Source: an uncultured Acetatifactor sp. (GTDB lineage: Bacteria; Bacillota; Clostridia; Lachnospirales; Lachnospiraceae). Taken from it: 54,950 nucleotides of DNA. Position numbers and translations under genes: made by a program. Shown piece after piece: positions 17,336 through 26,439 of the stretch (positions are counted from its first letter, which is position 1; every line of letters starts with the position of its first letter). The stretch lies in contig NZ_CAJUCP010000038.1 in assembly GCF_910585425.1 (NCBI RefSeq), forward strand, positions 1 to 54,950, read 5' to 3'. The notes beneath the pieces are model-generated. The model saw nothing but the letters and a program-made list of their open reading frames with translations, did no database searches and was not told the origin of the DNA.

Positions 17336-19873
17336 ATGCTTGCAAATAACAACCTGAAAATATGTCACACGCTTGCGCGGCGGGATTTCAAATTTCACAA
17401 AACAAAAAATTTACTGCTGGCTTTTGCCGTGGTTTTGATTACGGGACTGTATTCCTTCACGTTTCTCCTGGGCAGCTCCGTAGAAAATGCGTATCTGCTC
17501 AATTATGAGTACCGATACGGCTCCACCAGCCACATCCTCTACCAGGGGTTGACACCCCATCAGGCAGAGAAATTAGCCCAGCATCCCAATGTAAAAAGCA
17601 CAGTCCGGATCAGCGCTTTGGGGCAGCTCTCCGATGAGATGATGGGGGTTCGCAGCGTTAAGCTGGCGGTAACCGACCGGGACTATGCCCGGAGCGTCCT
17701 CTCTGTTCCTACAACGGGGCGTTTGCCGGAGAAAGCGGGGGAAATCGCTCTGGATGAATTTACCATGGACTCTCTGGGGGTTCTGCATGAGCTGGGCGCT
17801 CCGGTGTCCCTTCAGTGGACGGACAGCAGGGGAGGAGGGCACAGCACGGATTTTACCCTCTGCGGATGGTGGGCAAGCCCCACGAACTTCACAGAAGCCT
17901 GCGCCTGGGTGACAGCGGAGTGCGCTGCCGGACTTCTGCCCGGATACCCGGATACGGCGTCCGTCACCATGGGGGTGGATCTCTGGCAGCCAAAGGAGCT
18001 GGAGCGGCAGGCGCAGCAGATTATGGCGGATCAGGGGGTCAGTCAGGTGGCTTACACCACCAATCTGGCCTATAACGAAGCCAGAATGGAAATGGCGGGC
18101 AAGCAGGCCACGCCCTTCTACATTCCTGCATTGGTGGTGCTTCTGTGCGGTTTTTTGATGATTTACAGTATCATCCATGTGGCCATGGATCAGGATACCC
18201 GCTTTTTTGCCGGGCTGAAGACTTTGGGCATGACACCCCGGCAGATCCGGTGGTTTCTGTTGGAGAAGGCTGGGCTGCTCTCCCTTTTCGGCCTGCTCCC
18301 CGGCTGGCTGATGGGGTTTGGCATCCACTATCTGGTGACGCCGCGGATCGTGACTGGCATGGAGCAGAATCCGGCCATCTACTTCCTGTCCTGGGAGACC
18401 TTCGCCCTGGCAGCGCTCAGTGCCTTCGGAACCGTTGTATTGGCGTACTTTCTGCCTGCTGTCCGGACAGGCGGAAGGATGCCCACACAGATGCTGCGGA
18501 ATTTGGAGGAGCGGGTGCCGAAAGGGCGGGGGCGCAGCAGCACAGGGAAAGTCGGCATTCTTCGCCTGGCTCTCCGCTCCCTGTGGAGAAATAAAGGGCG
18601 TACCATTCTTTCCCTGCTGTCCTTGCTGCTCTCCCTGTTATTGCTCTGCTCCACCTGGATTCGCTACACCAGCTACGACGAGGATTTGTACTTAAACGGG
18701 ATGTCCCCCTGGGACTACACCATCGAGGACGGCTCTGCGGCTTCCACCGTACAGCGGTATAACCCCAATAACCGGGCTATCACGGAACAGATCGTCGGCG
18801 ATTTGCGCGGACGCAGTGAGGTTCTGGAGGTAAGCGTCCTGAAATCCAAGGAAGTGGAGCTGAGGGCCTCTGACGGGCTGCGCCAGCGGATCGTGGACTT
18901 TTACAATGAACCTTATGATGAGACCATGACCCGCAGAGAAAGTCAGGCTGCCTACCCCGATTGGTGTGCCGGTCTGGACTGCCTGGAACAGACGGGCAGC
19001 TATTACGGCATCGTGATTGCGCTGGAGGACGCCTACCTGCGGTATGTACTGGATAACTGTCCCGTCACCAGCGGTGATTTTGACGTAGAACAGTTTGCTG
19101 ACGGAGGGTATGTCGTGGCTGCAGGGGCTTATGTGGAGGGCGTGTCCTCGCCTGCCGCCGGGGAGACGGTGGAGCTGGGGGGAGAGCGGCTTGCCGTGCT
19201 GGCTTCCGTTATGGGGGATACCTCCTTTTTAAGCGGAAGCAACAGCTTGGAGTCCAGCTTTCATCTGGCTTATTTTGTGCCGCTGTCCTTATTTGACAGG
19301 CTGTTCCCGGATGAGGGTATCCGCCAGCTGGCCGTCAACATTGACCATGGCGGGCAGGAGGAATTTGAGCACTATCTCAGCTCATATAAACAGAGCCTGA
19401 ACCGGGGAATCAGTGTCCGGATGCGCAGCGATTATCAGGAAGTGTTCCAAAACGCCAGGCTGAATGAATGCCTGCCGAAGCTGATCGTGGGAATCGTGCT
19501 GATGGCCATTGGCCTGCTGAACTTTGCCAATATGTTGGTCACAAAGACCATGGTGCGGAGAAAGGAATTTGCGGTCTATCAGAGCCTTGGCATGACAAGC
19601 GGACAGCTGCGGTGGCTTCTGCTCACAGAGGGTCTGCTCCATGGGGCTCTTTTGACCGTGATCCTGCTGCCGGTGACTTTCTCTGTGACCTGGTTTGGGA
19701 TGCCGGCGGTCTTTTCACGGCTGAACACTTGGTGCATGACCTATCATTATACGCTGGCTCCCCTGTGGGCAGCCCTGCCCCTCATGCTGTTCCTGGCAGC
19801 GGCAGTACCCCTGATGTGCTGCCGGTTTATTGAGAAAGGGAGCATTACGGAGCGTTTGCGGATTGTAGCGTGA
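17336..19873 (+). CDS. FtsX-type ABC permease (module 2)
   Basis: The 845-residue permease has a TM at about 22-42, an extracytoplasmic domain, three TMs at about 260-375, then a second FtsX unit (TM near 430, large extracytoplasmic domain at about 450-710, last TMs at about 720-835). The C-terminus reads EKGSITERLRIV, the family's typical 'xxSxxERLR' end. It pairs with the upstream ATPase. Likely role: removal of, or protection from, cell-wall-active peptides (family inference). Confidence 0.9.
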   Translation: MLANNNLKICHTLARRDFKFHKTKNLLLAFAVVLITGLYSFTFLLGSSVENAYLLNYEYRYGSTSHILYQGLTPHQAEKLAQHPNVKSTVRISALGQLSDEMMGVRSVKLAVTDRDYARSVLSVPTTGRLPEKAGEIALDEFTMDSLGVLHELGAPVSLQWTDSRGGGHSTDFTLCGWWASPTNFTEACAWVTAECAAGLLPGYPDTASVTMGVDLWQPKELERQAQQIMADQGVSQVAYTTNLAYNEARMEMAGKQATPFYIPALVVLLCGFLMIYSIIHVAMDQDTRFFAGLKTLGMTPRQIRWFLLEKAGLLSLFGLLPGWLMGFGIHYLVTPRIVTGMEQNPAIYFLSWETFALAALSAFGTVVLAYFLPAVRTGGRMPTQMLRNLEERVPKGRGRSSTGKVGILRLALRSLWRNKGRTILSLLSLLLSLLLLCSTWIRYTSYDEDLYLNGMSPWDYTIEDGSAASTVQRYNPNNRAITEQIVGDLRGRSEVLEVSVLKSKEVELRASDGLRQRIVDFYNEPYDETMTRRESQAAYPDWCAGLDCLEQTGSYYGIVIALEDAYLRYVLDNCPVTSGDFDVEQFADGGYVVAAGAYVEGVSSPAAGETVELGGERLAVLASVMGDTSFLSGSNSLESSFHLAYFVPLSLFDRLFPDEGIRQLAVNIDHGGQEEFEHYLSSYKQSLNRGISVRMRSDYQEVFQNARLNECLPKLIVGIVLMAIGLLNFANMLVTKTMVRRKEFAVYQSLGMTSGQLRWLLLTEGLLHGALLTVILLPVTFSVTWFGMPAVFSRLNTWCMTYHYTLAPLWAALPLMLFLAAAVPLMCCRFIEKGSITERLRIVA

Positions 19874-19951
19874 AAATTGCATGGATAGGTAGCAAAAACG
19901 GCTTCCTATAGTCATAAGTTCTATTATTCGGTAGAAAGTGGGGTATTGGTT

Positions 19952-20125
19952 ATGGGAAAAACATCTTTGAATGATTTGGTATATAGCTTTGAACCTTTGA
20001 AAATAATTACACCAGATCCGGATCATAAGATTAATGAAGCAGAATTGCAGAAAAGTATTCAAAAGAGTAAGGAAATGGTGGCAGTGATTGAAGAATATAA
20101 GCGTAAAAGGGCAGTTCCTAAGTGA
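19952..20125 (+). CDS. Small ORF of unknown function, first of a pair
   Basis: This 57-residue ORF begins MGKTSLNDLVYSFEPLKII. After a Pro/Asp turn comes a charged helix (EAELQKSIQKSKEMVAVIEE), then KRKRAVPK. A weak GTGGGG lies upstream. The N-terminus resembles that of the ORF starting at 20142 (consensus LND-x2-Y-x-F-x-P). I do not recognise the family. It sits between two peptide-transporter units, so it could be a small regulator, a peptide precursor or a remnant. Confidence 0.45.
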   Translation: MGKTSLNDLVYSFEPLKIITPDPDHKINEAELQKSIQKSKEMVAVIEEYKRKRAVPK

Positions 20126-20141
20126 AAAAGGGACTGGCAAA

Positions 20142-20479
20142 ATGGAAAGTTATGTTTTGAATGATGTGGAATATGGTTTTAAGCCTGTGGCGCTGCCCCT
20201 ATGGGAAAGGACAGTGTTCCAAATGTAAAAACTCCTGCACGGGTTCCAAATATGGGAGGGGCATCAAGACCCGGCCCGATTGGGATATCCGGCTTTACAC
20301 CAATGTCCCCCGTGGCACAGATGCTTATAAGAAGATTTATAAGCAGCACACCGTTTCTTGCCCTTGAATTGGCGGACACACTGCGATATATTCTTTGTTT
20401 TCAAGGCTTTCATTCCCCCACTCGATCAAAAGGTACAAAACTGTACCTTTGTTGTACCTTCCCTGTGACATGGAACTGA
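20142..20479 (+). pseudogene. Small ORF, second of the pair, probably frameshifted
   Basis: ATG 20142 gives MESYVLNDVEYGFKPVALP and soon stops at 20228. An overlapping frame (20201-20479) continues sensibly with GKDSVPNVKTPARVPN, then GPIGISGFTPMSPVAQML and TPFLALELADTLRYI. Adding one C to the CCCC run at about 20195-20198 would join them. Either a real mutation or a base-call error in the homopolymer split the gene. The start matches the 57-residue neighbour. The end of the joined frame would run through the operator at 20429, so the true C-terminus is uncertain. Confidence 0.4.
20429..20460 (+). promoter_or_regulatory. Operator-like repeats upstream of the second transporter
   Basis: AAAGGTACA (20429-20437) and TGTACCTTT (20442-20450) form a perfect 9-bp inverted repeat. 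In addition, TGTACCTT occurs twice with an 11-bp period (20442 and 20453), the spacing typical of OmpR-family direct-repeat sites. TAGAAT at 20480 is a possible -10 element. The ATPase gene starts 73 bp downstream of the repeats. Confidence 0.6.
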
Positions 20480-20533
20480 TAGAATAGAATCAGAAAAGGG
20501 AAACCGATTCCCGGTCACAAGGAGGAAATATCT

Positions 20534-21205
20534 ATGGAAGCAATTTTAAAGGCTACCGGTCTTAAAAAATATTACGGCAAGGGCGAAGCTCTGGTCAAGG
20601 CTTTGGACGGTGTGGATCTGGAGATCGAGCGCGGCAAGTTCACCGCCATCATCGGCACCTCCGGCTCCGGCAAATCTACGCTGCTGAATATGCTGGGCGG
20701 ACTGGACACCCCCAGCCAGGGCAGCATCCAAATCGGAAATACGGAACTGGCAAAGCTGAACAGCGAACAGGCAACCATTTTCCGGCGCAACCATATCGGC
20801 TTCATTTTTCAGAATTACAATCTGGTGCCGGTGCTCAGCGTCTGGGAAAATATTGTGTTCCCCATCTCCCTGGATGGCCGTAGGCCGGATGAAAAATTTA
20901 TCATGGAGATCGTCCGCCTGCTTGGTCTGGAGAAGAAGCTGGACAGCCTGCCCAACAATCTCTCCGGCGGACAGCAGCAGAGAGTGGCCATTGCCCGGGC
21001 GCTGGCCTCTAAGCCTGCCATTATCCTGGCGGACGAACCCACCGGCAACCTGGACTCCAAAACCAGTGACGATGTGATTGGTCTGCTGAAAATGACCGGC
21101 AAAGAATTCAACCAGACAATCGTGATGATCACCCATAACCCGGAAATCGCACAGATGGCAGACAGAATCGTCCGAATTGAGGACGGCCGCATGGTGTCTC
21201 AATAG
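20534..21205 (+). CDS. ABC ATPase of peptide transporter (module 3)
   Basis: The 223-residue MacB/BceA-like ATPase has Walker A GTSGSGKST, signature LSGGQQQR, Walker B IILADEP and D-loop GNLD. CAAGGAGGAAA precedes the ATG. It has no two-component genes upstream; its own operator-like repeats precede it, and the RR-HK pair at 23989-25610 lies downstream after a terminator. It partners the FtsX permease that starts 13 bp later. Confidence 0.92.
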   Translation: MEAILKATGLKKYYGKGEALVKALDGVDLEIERGKFTAIIGTSGSGKSTLLNMLGGLDTPSQGSIQIGNTELAKLNSEQATIFRRNHIGFIFQNYNLVPVLSVWENIVFPISLDGRRPDEKFIMEIVRLLGLEKKLDSLPNNLSGGQQQRVAIARALASKPAIILADEPTGNLDSKTSDDVIGLLKMTGKEFNQTIVMITHNPEIAQMADRIVRIEDGRMVSQ

Positions 21206-21218
21206 GGAGGGCGGCAGG

Positions 21219-23777
21219 ATGAAAACAGGATTCAAACCAATTCAAACGCTGAACCAGCGTAATTTTAAGAAAAATAAAGGCCGGAACCTGGTGGCGGTGA
21301 TGGCCATCTTAATGACTGCGATCATGTTCACCACTCTCTTTACCCTGGCACAGAGCATGAGCAGAAACATGGTGGAAATGACCTTCCGGCAGACCGGTTA
21401 TGACGGCCAGGCATCCTTCAAGAACATCACCCCGGAGCAGTTTTCTCTGATCGCCGACCACCCGGACGTGGCGGAAGCCGGAGAAAGCCTTGTTCTTGGC
21501 CTCGCACAAAACAAAAAGCTGGGCGGCAAACAGGTTGAGATTCGCTGGAGCAGCGACATCAATGCCAGGCATTCCTTTGCCATGCCTGCCGCCGGAACAA
21601 TGCCGACGGCAGCAGACGAGATTGCTCTGGACACGCTGACCCTGGATCGCCTGGGCATTCCCCATCAGCTGGGGGAGCCTGTAACGCTGGAATGGCGCAA
21701 GGATCTTGCGAAGGATGAGGTGACTGTCTCCACCTTTACCCTCTGTGGTTTCTGGGAGGGCAACGAATCTGTCTATGCCAGCATGGCCTGGGTAAGCCGG
21801 GAATTTGCGGATGAGATGATCGGCGGCCATGTGCCTGACGGAAAAACAGACATTTTAGGACTCCATACCGCACAGATGATCCTGCACAGCGACCGCAATA
21901 TTGAGGCCACCATGGAGAATATTTTGGCAGACACCGGACTGACAGACTTGGAATACGGCGTGAATCTGGCCTATTCACCGGAGATGAATGCTACCGCAGC
22001 CCAGGAAAGCCTTCCCATGTACTTGGGCATGGTGCTGGTGTTCCTGGCCGGCTATCTGATCATTTACAATATCTTTCAGATCAGCATCACTGCCGACATC
22101 CAGTTCTATGGCAAGCTGAAGACACTGGGCACCACCACAAAGCAGATCAAAAAGCTCATTTACGGCCAGGCAAACCGGCTGTGCGCGATTGGGATCCCCC
22201 TGGGTCTTCTCCTGGGCTGGCTGCTGGGCATGGTGCTGGTTCCCGTACTGATGGGACGGCTGGAGGGCAAGGCTGTGGTTTCCTCCCACCCTGTGATCTT
22301 CCTTGGCTCCGCCCTTTTTGCATGGCTGACGGTTACGGTCTCCTGCCTGCGTCCGGCAAGGCTGGCCGGTAAGGTTTCTCCCATCGAAGCGCTGCGGATG
22401 AGCGACGCCGCCACCGCAGGCAGGAAGAAAAGCAAACGCACCCGGAACGGCGCTTCCGTTACCGGAATGGCCTGGGCGAATCTTGGGCGCAACAAAAAGC
22501 GGACAGTCACCGTGATCTGCTCTCTGACCCTGGGGCTGGTTCTGCTCAGCTGTTTCTACGCGAAGAATGCTGCTTTTGATATGGAGAAGTACCTGTCTGA
22601 GCTGACGATCAGTGACTTCCGGCTGGACGACAGCAGCAGTGCAGACTATATTGGCGGATATGACCCTCATGGCTCCACCCTGAATGCCGAGCTGGTGGCA
22701 TCCGTGGAAGGATTGGCCGGCCTGGAAGCCATTGGCCATCAATATTCTCATCAATTTGAACTGACACTGGACGATGAGACCGTGCAGAATATCGCCGCCT
22801 TCTATACACAGGAAATGCTGGACGATTGGGCGACTTACGACCCCTCCGGCCCTGCTCAGATAAAAAACGCCATGGAGACCCGTGAAGCAATCGGGGTACT
22901 GTACGGAATGGACGGCATCCCTCTGGATGCGATTACCCAGGACAGGTACTTGCTCTCCGGCACCTATGATGCGGAAGAATTTGCCGGCGGCGACTATGTG
23001 TTGGCCATTGGGCCTGCCATAGATTCCACAGACCCGGAGAGAAAGGCCGTATTGCCCGTCCCTGCCGTGGGAAGCAGCATTGCGCTTGAAAATCGCACCT
23101 ACACGGTAATGGCCATTGTATATCCGCTGCAGTCTGTGGAGGAAGGCGCCTGCGAAGGCGGCGTACAGAATCGGCATTCCATGAGCTTTATTATCCCAGC
23201 TTCGGCATTCCGGCAGCAGTGGCCGGAGAATACCCTGCGGAGACTGTTCTTCCATGTGGAGGACGAACATATCCCCGCGGCACAGGAGATGCTGGATGCA
23301 TATACCAAGACCATTGACACCAGCCTGCCCGTGACATCCCGCAAAACCATGATGCAGCAGTATGAGGCGGAAACGCGGGCGTCGGCAGTCATGGGAAATA
23401 CCATCAGCGTGATCATTGCCCTGGTGGGCGTGCTCAACTTTATCAATTCCATGGTCACGGCCATTGTTTCCCGCAAAAAGGAATTTGCCATGATCCAGTC
23501 CGTGGGCATGACCAAGCGCCAGCTGCGGAAGATGCTGATTTGCGAGGGGCTGGATTACGCGGCAATCACGCTGATTGTTTCTTATCTTGTCAGCGCCCTG
23601 GCCGTTGGGATCGGTGTCCGCGCCATGACAGCCAATGAGTTCAGCACCTTCCATTTTACCCTGATGCCGCTGATGATCTGCACCCCTGTCCTCCTGGCTT
23701 TTGCGGTGCTCATCCCGTTCCTCTGCTTCAAGAACTTGGAAAAGCAGAGCATTGTTGAGCGGTTGAGAACAGAATAA
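21219..23777 (+). CDS. FtsX-type ABC permease (module 3)
   Basis: This 852-residue permease has the same plan as the other two large permeases: TM at about 28-48, TMs at about 262-390, a second unit from about 440, last TMs at about 725-845, and the C-terminus EKQSIVERLRTE. I use the ATG at 21219 (MKTGFKPIQTLNQRN) preceded by GGGAGGGCGG, not the 14-residue upstream extension that overlaps the ATPase gene. Followed by a terminator. Confidence 0.9.
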   Translation: MKTGFKPIQTLNQRNFKKNKGRNLVAVMAILMTAIMFTTLFTLAQSMSRNMVEMTFRQTGYDGQASFKNITPEQFSLIADHPDVAEAGESLVLGLAQNKKLGGKQVEIRWSSDINARHSFAMPAAGTMPTAADEIALDTLTLDRLGIPHQLGEPVTLEWRKDLAKDEVTVSTFTLCGFWEGNESVYASMAWVSREFADEMIGGHVPDGKTDILGLHTAQMILHSDRNIEATMENILADTGLTDLEYGVNLAYSPEMNATAAQESLPMYLGMVLVFLAGYLIIYNIFQISITADIQFYGKLKTLGTTTKQIKKLIYGQANRLCAIGIPLGLLLGWLLGMVLVPVLMGRLEGKAVVSSHPVIFLGSALFAWLTVTVSCLRPARLAGKVSPIEALRMSDAATAGRKKSKRTRNGASVTGMAWANLGRNKKRTVTVICSLTLGLVLLSCFYAKNAAFDMEKYLSELTISDFRLDDSSSADYIGGYDPHGSTLNAELVASVEGLAGLEAIGHQYSHQFELTLDDETVQNIAAFYTQEMLDDWATYDPSGPAQIKNAMETREAIGVLYGMDGIPLDAITQDRYLLSGTYDAEEFAGGDYVLAIGPAIDSTDPERKAVLPVPAVGSSIALENRTYTVMAIVYPLQSVEEGACEGGVQNRHSMSFIIPASAFRQQWPENTLRRLFFHVEDEHIPAAQEMLDAYTKTIDTSLPVTSRKTMMQQYEAETRASAVMGNTISVIIALVGVLNFINSMVTAIVSRKKEFAMIQSVGMTKRQLRKMLICEGLDYAAITLIVSYLVSALAVGIGVRAMTANEFSTFHFTLMPLMICTPVLLAFAVLIPFLCFKNLEKQSIVERLRTE

Positions 23778-23786
23778 AAAGGCGCG

Positions 23787-23818
23787 CCCCCGGAAATTTT
23801 TTCGGGGGTTTTGTTTTT
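23787..23818 (+). terminator. Terminator after the module 3 permease
   Basis: CCCCCG and CGGGGG arms (23787-23792, 23803-23808) are followed by TTTTGTTTTT. Confidence 0.75.
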
Positions 23819-23830
23819 GGTTTCGATTTT

Positions 23831-23863
23831 GGATTTTTATTTGGATTTTTATTTGGATTTTTA
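23831..23863 (+). repeat. 12-bp tandem repeat, about 2.75 copies
   Basis: GGATTTTTATTT occurs twice in direct succession (23831, 23843) and is followed by the 9-base partial copy GGATTTTTA (23855-23863). It is AT-rich, non-coding, and lies between the terminator and the next promoter. Confidence 0.7.
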
Positions 23864-23876
23864 GCGGACAGATTTC

Positions 23877-23906
23877 TTTGCATGCCCCCGGGGAATATGG
23901 TAAAAT
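23877..23906 (+). promoter_or_regulatory. Promoter of the module 4 two-component genes
   Basis: TTTGCA (23877-23882), an 18-bp spacer, then TAAAAT (23901-23906). The start codon lies about 80 bases downstream. Confidence 0.5.
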
Positions 23907-23988
23907 AGCACTGTCGCGGAGGCTGCTCCGCAGGTGGAATATGGCGCCAAGCAAGAACGGATGTTCGATGATGGAGAAAGGCGAGCGG

Positions 23989-24687
23989 ATGGATACGATT
24001 TTTTTACTGGAGGACGATGAAGCCATGTGCCGCGGCATTGCCCTGGCCCTGGCAGACCCCCGGCGCAAGGTCATCAGCGCCGGGACCCTGAAGGAGGGGC
24101 GGGAGATCCTTGCCGCCGGGGATTTCCGGCTGGCGGTTCTGGACGTGAACCTTCCGGACGGCAGCGGGCTGGAGCTGCTTCAGGAGAGCAAAGGCCTGCG
24201 CCCGGATCTCCCGGTGATCCTCCTCACCGCAAACGATATGGAGATCGACCAGGTCACCGGCCTGGAGGCAGGGGCGGACGACTATATCACGAAGCCCTTC
24301 TCTTTGGCCGTGCTGCGGGCCAGGGTGAACGCGCAGCTTCGGCGGAGGGATTCGGACAGAAGGGAGGTCTGGGAGGCGGGGCCTTTCCGGTTCGACTTTG
24401 CCCGGATGGACTACAGGAGGGAGGGACGGCCCGTTGACCTGAGCAAAACGGAGCAGCGGCTCCTCCGGGCGCTGGTGGAGAACCAGGGGCATGTGGTTCC
24501 GCGGGAGGCGCTGCTGGACCGGGTCTGGACGGAAGGGGCGGAATTCGTGGAGGAAAACGCCCTGTCGGTGACTGTGAAACGGCTGCGCGATAAGCTGGAG
24601 GAAAATCCCTCCCAGCCCCAGTGGCTGCGGACTGTCTATGGAATCGGGTATGTCTGGGGCGCGCTCCTTTGGGAGGGATCGAAATGA
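23989..24687 (+). CDS. OmpR-family response regulator (module 4)
   Basis: The 232-residue protein has a receiver domain (FLLEDDEAM; D52 in LDVNLPDGSGL; K in ITKPF) and a winged helix (LSKTEQRLLRALVENQG, SVTVKRLRDKLE, YGIGYVW). I take ATG 23989 (MDTIFLLEDD); ATGs at 23941, 23968 and 23971 only add non-conserved residues. It overlaps the kinase gene by 4 bp (ATGA). Confidence 0.92.
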   Translation: MDTIFLLEDDEAMCRGIALALADPRRKVISAGTLKEGREILAAGDFRLAVLDVNLPDGSGLELLQESKGLRPDLPVILLTANDMEIDQVTGLEAGADDYITKPFSLAVLRARVNAQLRRRDSDRREVWEAGPFRFDFARMDYRREGRPVDLSKTEQRLLRALVENQGHVVPREALLDRVWTEGAEFVEENALSVTVKRLRDKLEENPSQPQWLRTVYGIGYVWGALLWEGSK

Positions 24688-25610
24688 ATGTATGGCTAAT
24701 CCTGCTGGCCGCCATATGCTGCGTGACAGGGATCGGAGCGGTGGCCTGCGCCAGGCGCATGATCCGGCGCTCCAACCTGCGCTTGGAGAAGATGGTTCAA
24801 GCCGCCATGGAGGGCTCCTTTCAGGAAGAGCGCTTTGACGAGGACATCCATTCTGCCACGGAATCCCTGCTGGCCCGGTATCTGTCTTCCAGCCAGTCCT
24901 CTCTGCGGAGCCTGGAGGAGCAGCGGGACAAGCTGGGCCGCCTCCTGTCGGACATATCCCACCAGACGCGGACGCCCATGACCAATATCCGGCTCTATGC
25001 CCAGCTTCTGGAGGAACAGGAACTGCCGGAAGGGGCCGGAAGCCTGACGGCAGAGCTGATCCGGCAGACGGAAAAGCTGCAGGGCCTGATCGAGGCGCTG
25101 CTTCAATCCTCCCGTCTGGAATCGGGGCTGCTGGTGCTCCATCCCACCCGGGGAGATCTGTCCGCCATAGGGGCCAGGGCGGCGGGGCAGTACAGGAGCC
25201 TGGCGGCAGAGAAGGGAATCTCCATCCTCCTGGAGCTGGCTCCCGCCCCGGCGGTGTTCGATGAAAAGTGGACGGAGGAGGCTGTGTGCAACCTGCTGGA
25301 CAATGCGGTCAAATACACGCCGGAAGGGGGCTGCATCACCGTCCGCAGCCAAAGCTATGAACTGTTTTCCAGAATCGATATCGCCGACACGGGTCCTGCC
25401 ATCCCGGAGGAGGAGCACGCGAAGATCTTCGGACGTTTCTACCGGGCTCCGGCCGCCTGGAAACAGGAGGGAGTCGGCATCGGCCTGTATCTCACCCGGC
25501 AGATACTGGCCGGGCAGGGAGGCTATGTGAAGGTGGGCAGCGTTCCGGGAAAAGGGAACACGTTCTCGGCATTCCTCCCCAGGGCTTTGACAGCGCTCTC
25601 CGAAATATGA
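24684..25610 (+). CDS. Sensor histidine kinase (module 4)
   Basis: This 308-residue kinase is short at the N-terminus: a single clear TM helix (about 2-22), then directly a linker and the dimerisation helix with H93 (DISHQTRTP). The ATPase domain has NLLDNAVKYTP, DTGPAIP and GVGIGLYLT. DTG-P-AIP departs from the usual DTGxGI: the Gly after the variable residue is replaced by Ala, as GP-AI rather than GI-GI. With almost no extracellular part it probably relies on the partner permease for sensing (inference). Confidence 0.9.
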   Translation: MNVWLILLAAICCVTGIGAVACARRMIRRSNLRLEKMVQAAMEGSFQEERFDEDIHSATESLLARYLSSSQSSLRSLEEQRDKLGRLLSDISHQTRTPMTNIRLYAQLLEEQELPEGAGSLTAELIRQTEKLQGLIEALLQSSRLESGLLVLHPTRGDLSAIGARAAGQYRSLAAEKGISILLELAPAPAVFDEKWTEEAVCNLLDNAVKYTPEGGCITVRSQSYELFSRIDIADTGPAIPEEEHAKIFGRFYRAPAAWKQEGVGIGLYLTRQILAGQGGYVKVGSVPGKGNTFSAFLPRALTALSEI

Positions 25611-25701
25611 CTATTCTGTTAGATTTCAGAAAGGCCCTGGAAAGATTCCTCTGTTATAGTGGAATCGTAGAAGGACATACTTTTTTCGGAGGGTGCGTAA
25701 A

Positions 25702-26439
25702 ATGACCATATTGGAAACCAGAGAACTGACGAAATACTATGGCACAGGAGAAAACCAGGTGCGGGCCCTGGACGGGGTGGACCTGAAAGTCCAGGCGGGG
25801 GAATTCCTCGCCATCGTGGGCACATCCGGCTCCGGCAAGTCCACGCTGCTGCACATGCTCGGCGGACTGGACCGGCCCACCGGGGGCAGGGTGGAGGTGG
25901 AGGGCAGGGACATCTTCTCCATGAAGGACGAGGCCCTCACCATCTTCCGCCGACGGAAGATCGGCTTCGTGTTCCAGGCCTACAACCTGGTATCCGTCCT
26001 GTCGGTGTGGGAGAACATCGTCCTGCCCATTCAACTGGACGGAGGGCGCCCGGACGAGCCTTACGTCCGCCAGGTCATAGAGCTGCTGGGCCTGGAGCAA
26101 AAGCTGGATAGCCTCCCCAACCAGCTCTCCGGCGGCCAGCAGCAGCGGGTGGCCATCGCCCGGGCGCTGGCCACAAAGCCTGCCATCCTGCTGGCGGACG
26201 AGCCCACGGGAAACCTGGACTCCCGGACCAGCCAGGATGTCCTGAGCCTGATGAAGGTCACCGGCCGGAAATATTCCCAGACCATGGTGATGATCACCCA
26301 CAACGAGGAGATCGCCCAACTGGCGGACAGGGTAATCCGCATCGAGGACGGGCGGATCCAGGGAAGCCCTGCCGGGAAGGGGCACGGGCCGGAAGGGGGA
26401 AGGGCCCGGAGGGAGCAGGGATCGGAGGTGGCGGGATGA
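25702..26439 (+). CDS. ABC ATPase of peptide transporter (module 4)
   Basis: In this 245-residue ATPase the motifs are Walker A GTSGSGKST, signature LSGGQQQR, Walker B ILLADEP and D-loop GNLD. ATG 25702 follows CGGAGGG with a 7-base gap; a GTG at 25693 is possible. Unlike its paralogues it has an extra polar C-terminal tail (about 20 residues, rich in G, R and E). The gene overlaps the permease gene by 4 bp. Confidence 0.92.
   Translation: MTILETRELTKYYGTGENQVRALDGVDLKVQAGEFLAIVGTSGSGKSTLLHMLGGLDRPTGGRVEVEGRDIFSMKDEALTIFRRRKIGFVFQAYNLVSVLSVWENIVLPIQLDGGRPDEPYVRQVIELLGLEQKLDSLPNQLSGGQQQRVAIARALATKPAILLADEPTGNLDSRTSQDVLSLMKVTGRKYSQTMVMITHNEEIAQLADRVIRIEDGRIQGSPAGKGHGPEGGRARREQGSEVAG

Noticed and set aside
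20161..20367. Cys-rich 68-residue frame (GQCSKCKNSC) as a possible secreted peptide
   Set aside because: It is out of frame with the LND-motif start and lacks a ribosome-binding site; the alternative frame gives a more protein-like sequence.
23831..23863. Possible CRISPR or iteron array
   Set aside because: Only three 12-bp AT-rich units without spacers; simple slippage repeat. No cas or rep gene is present.
21975..24074. 699-residue open frame on the minus strand
   Set aside because: It lies entirely opposite the module 3 permease and the next regulator, has low-complexity His/Gln-rich product, no ribosome-binding site and no recognisable domain. It is a GC-rich shadow frame.
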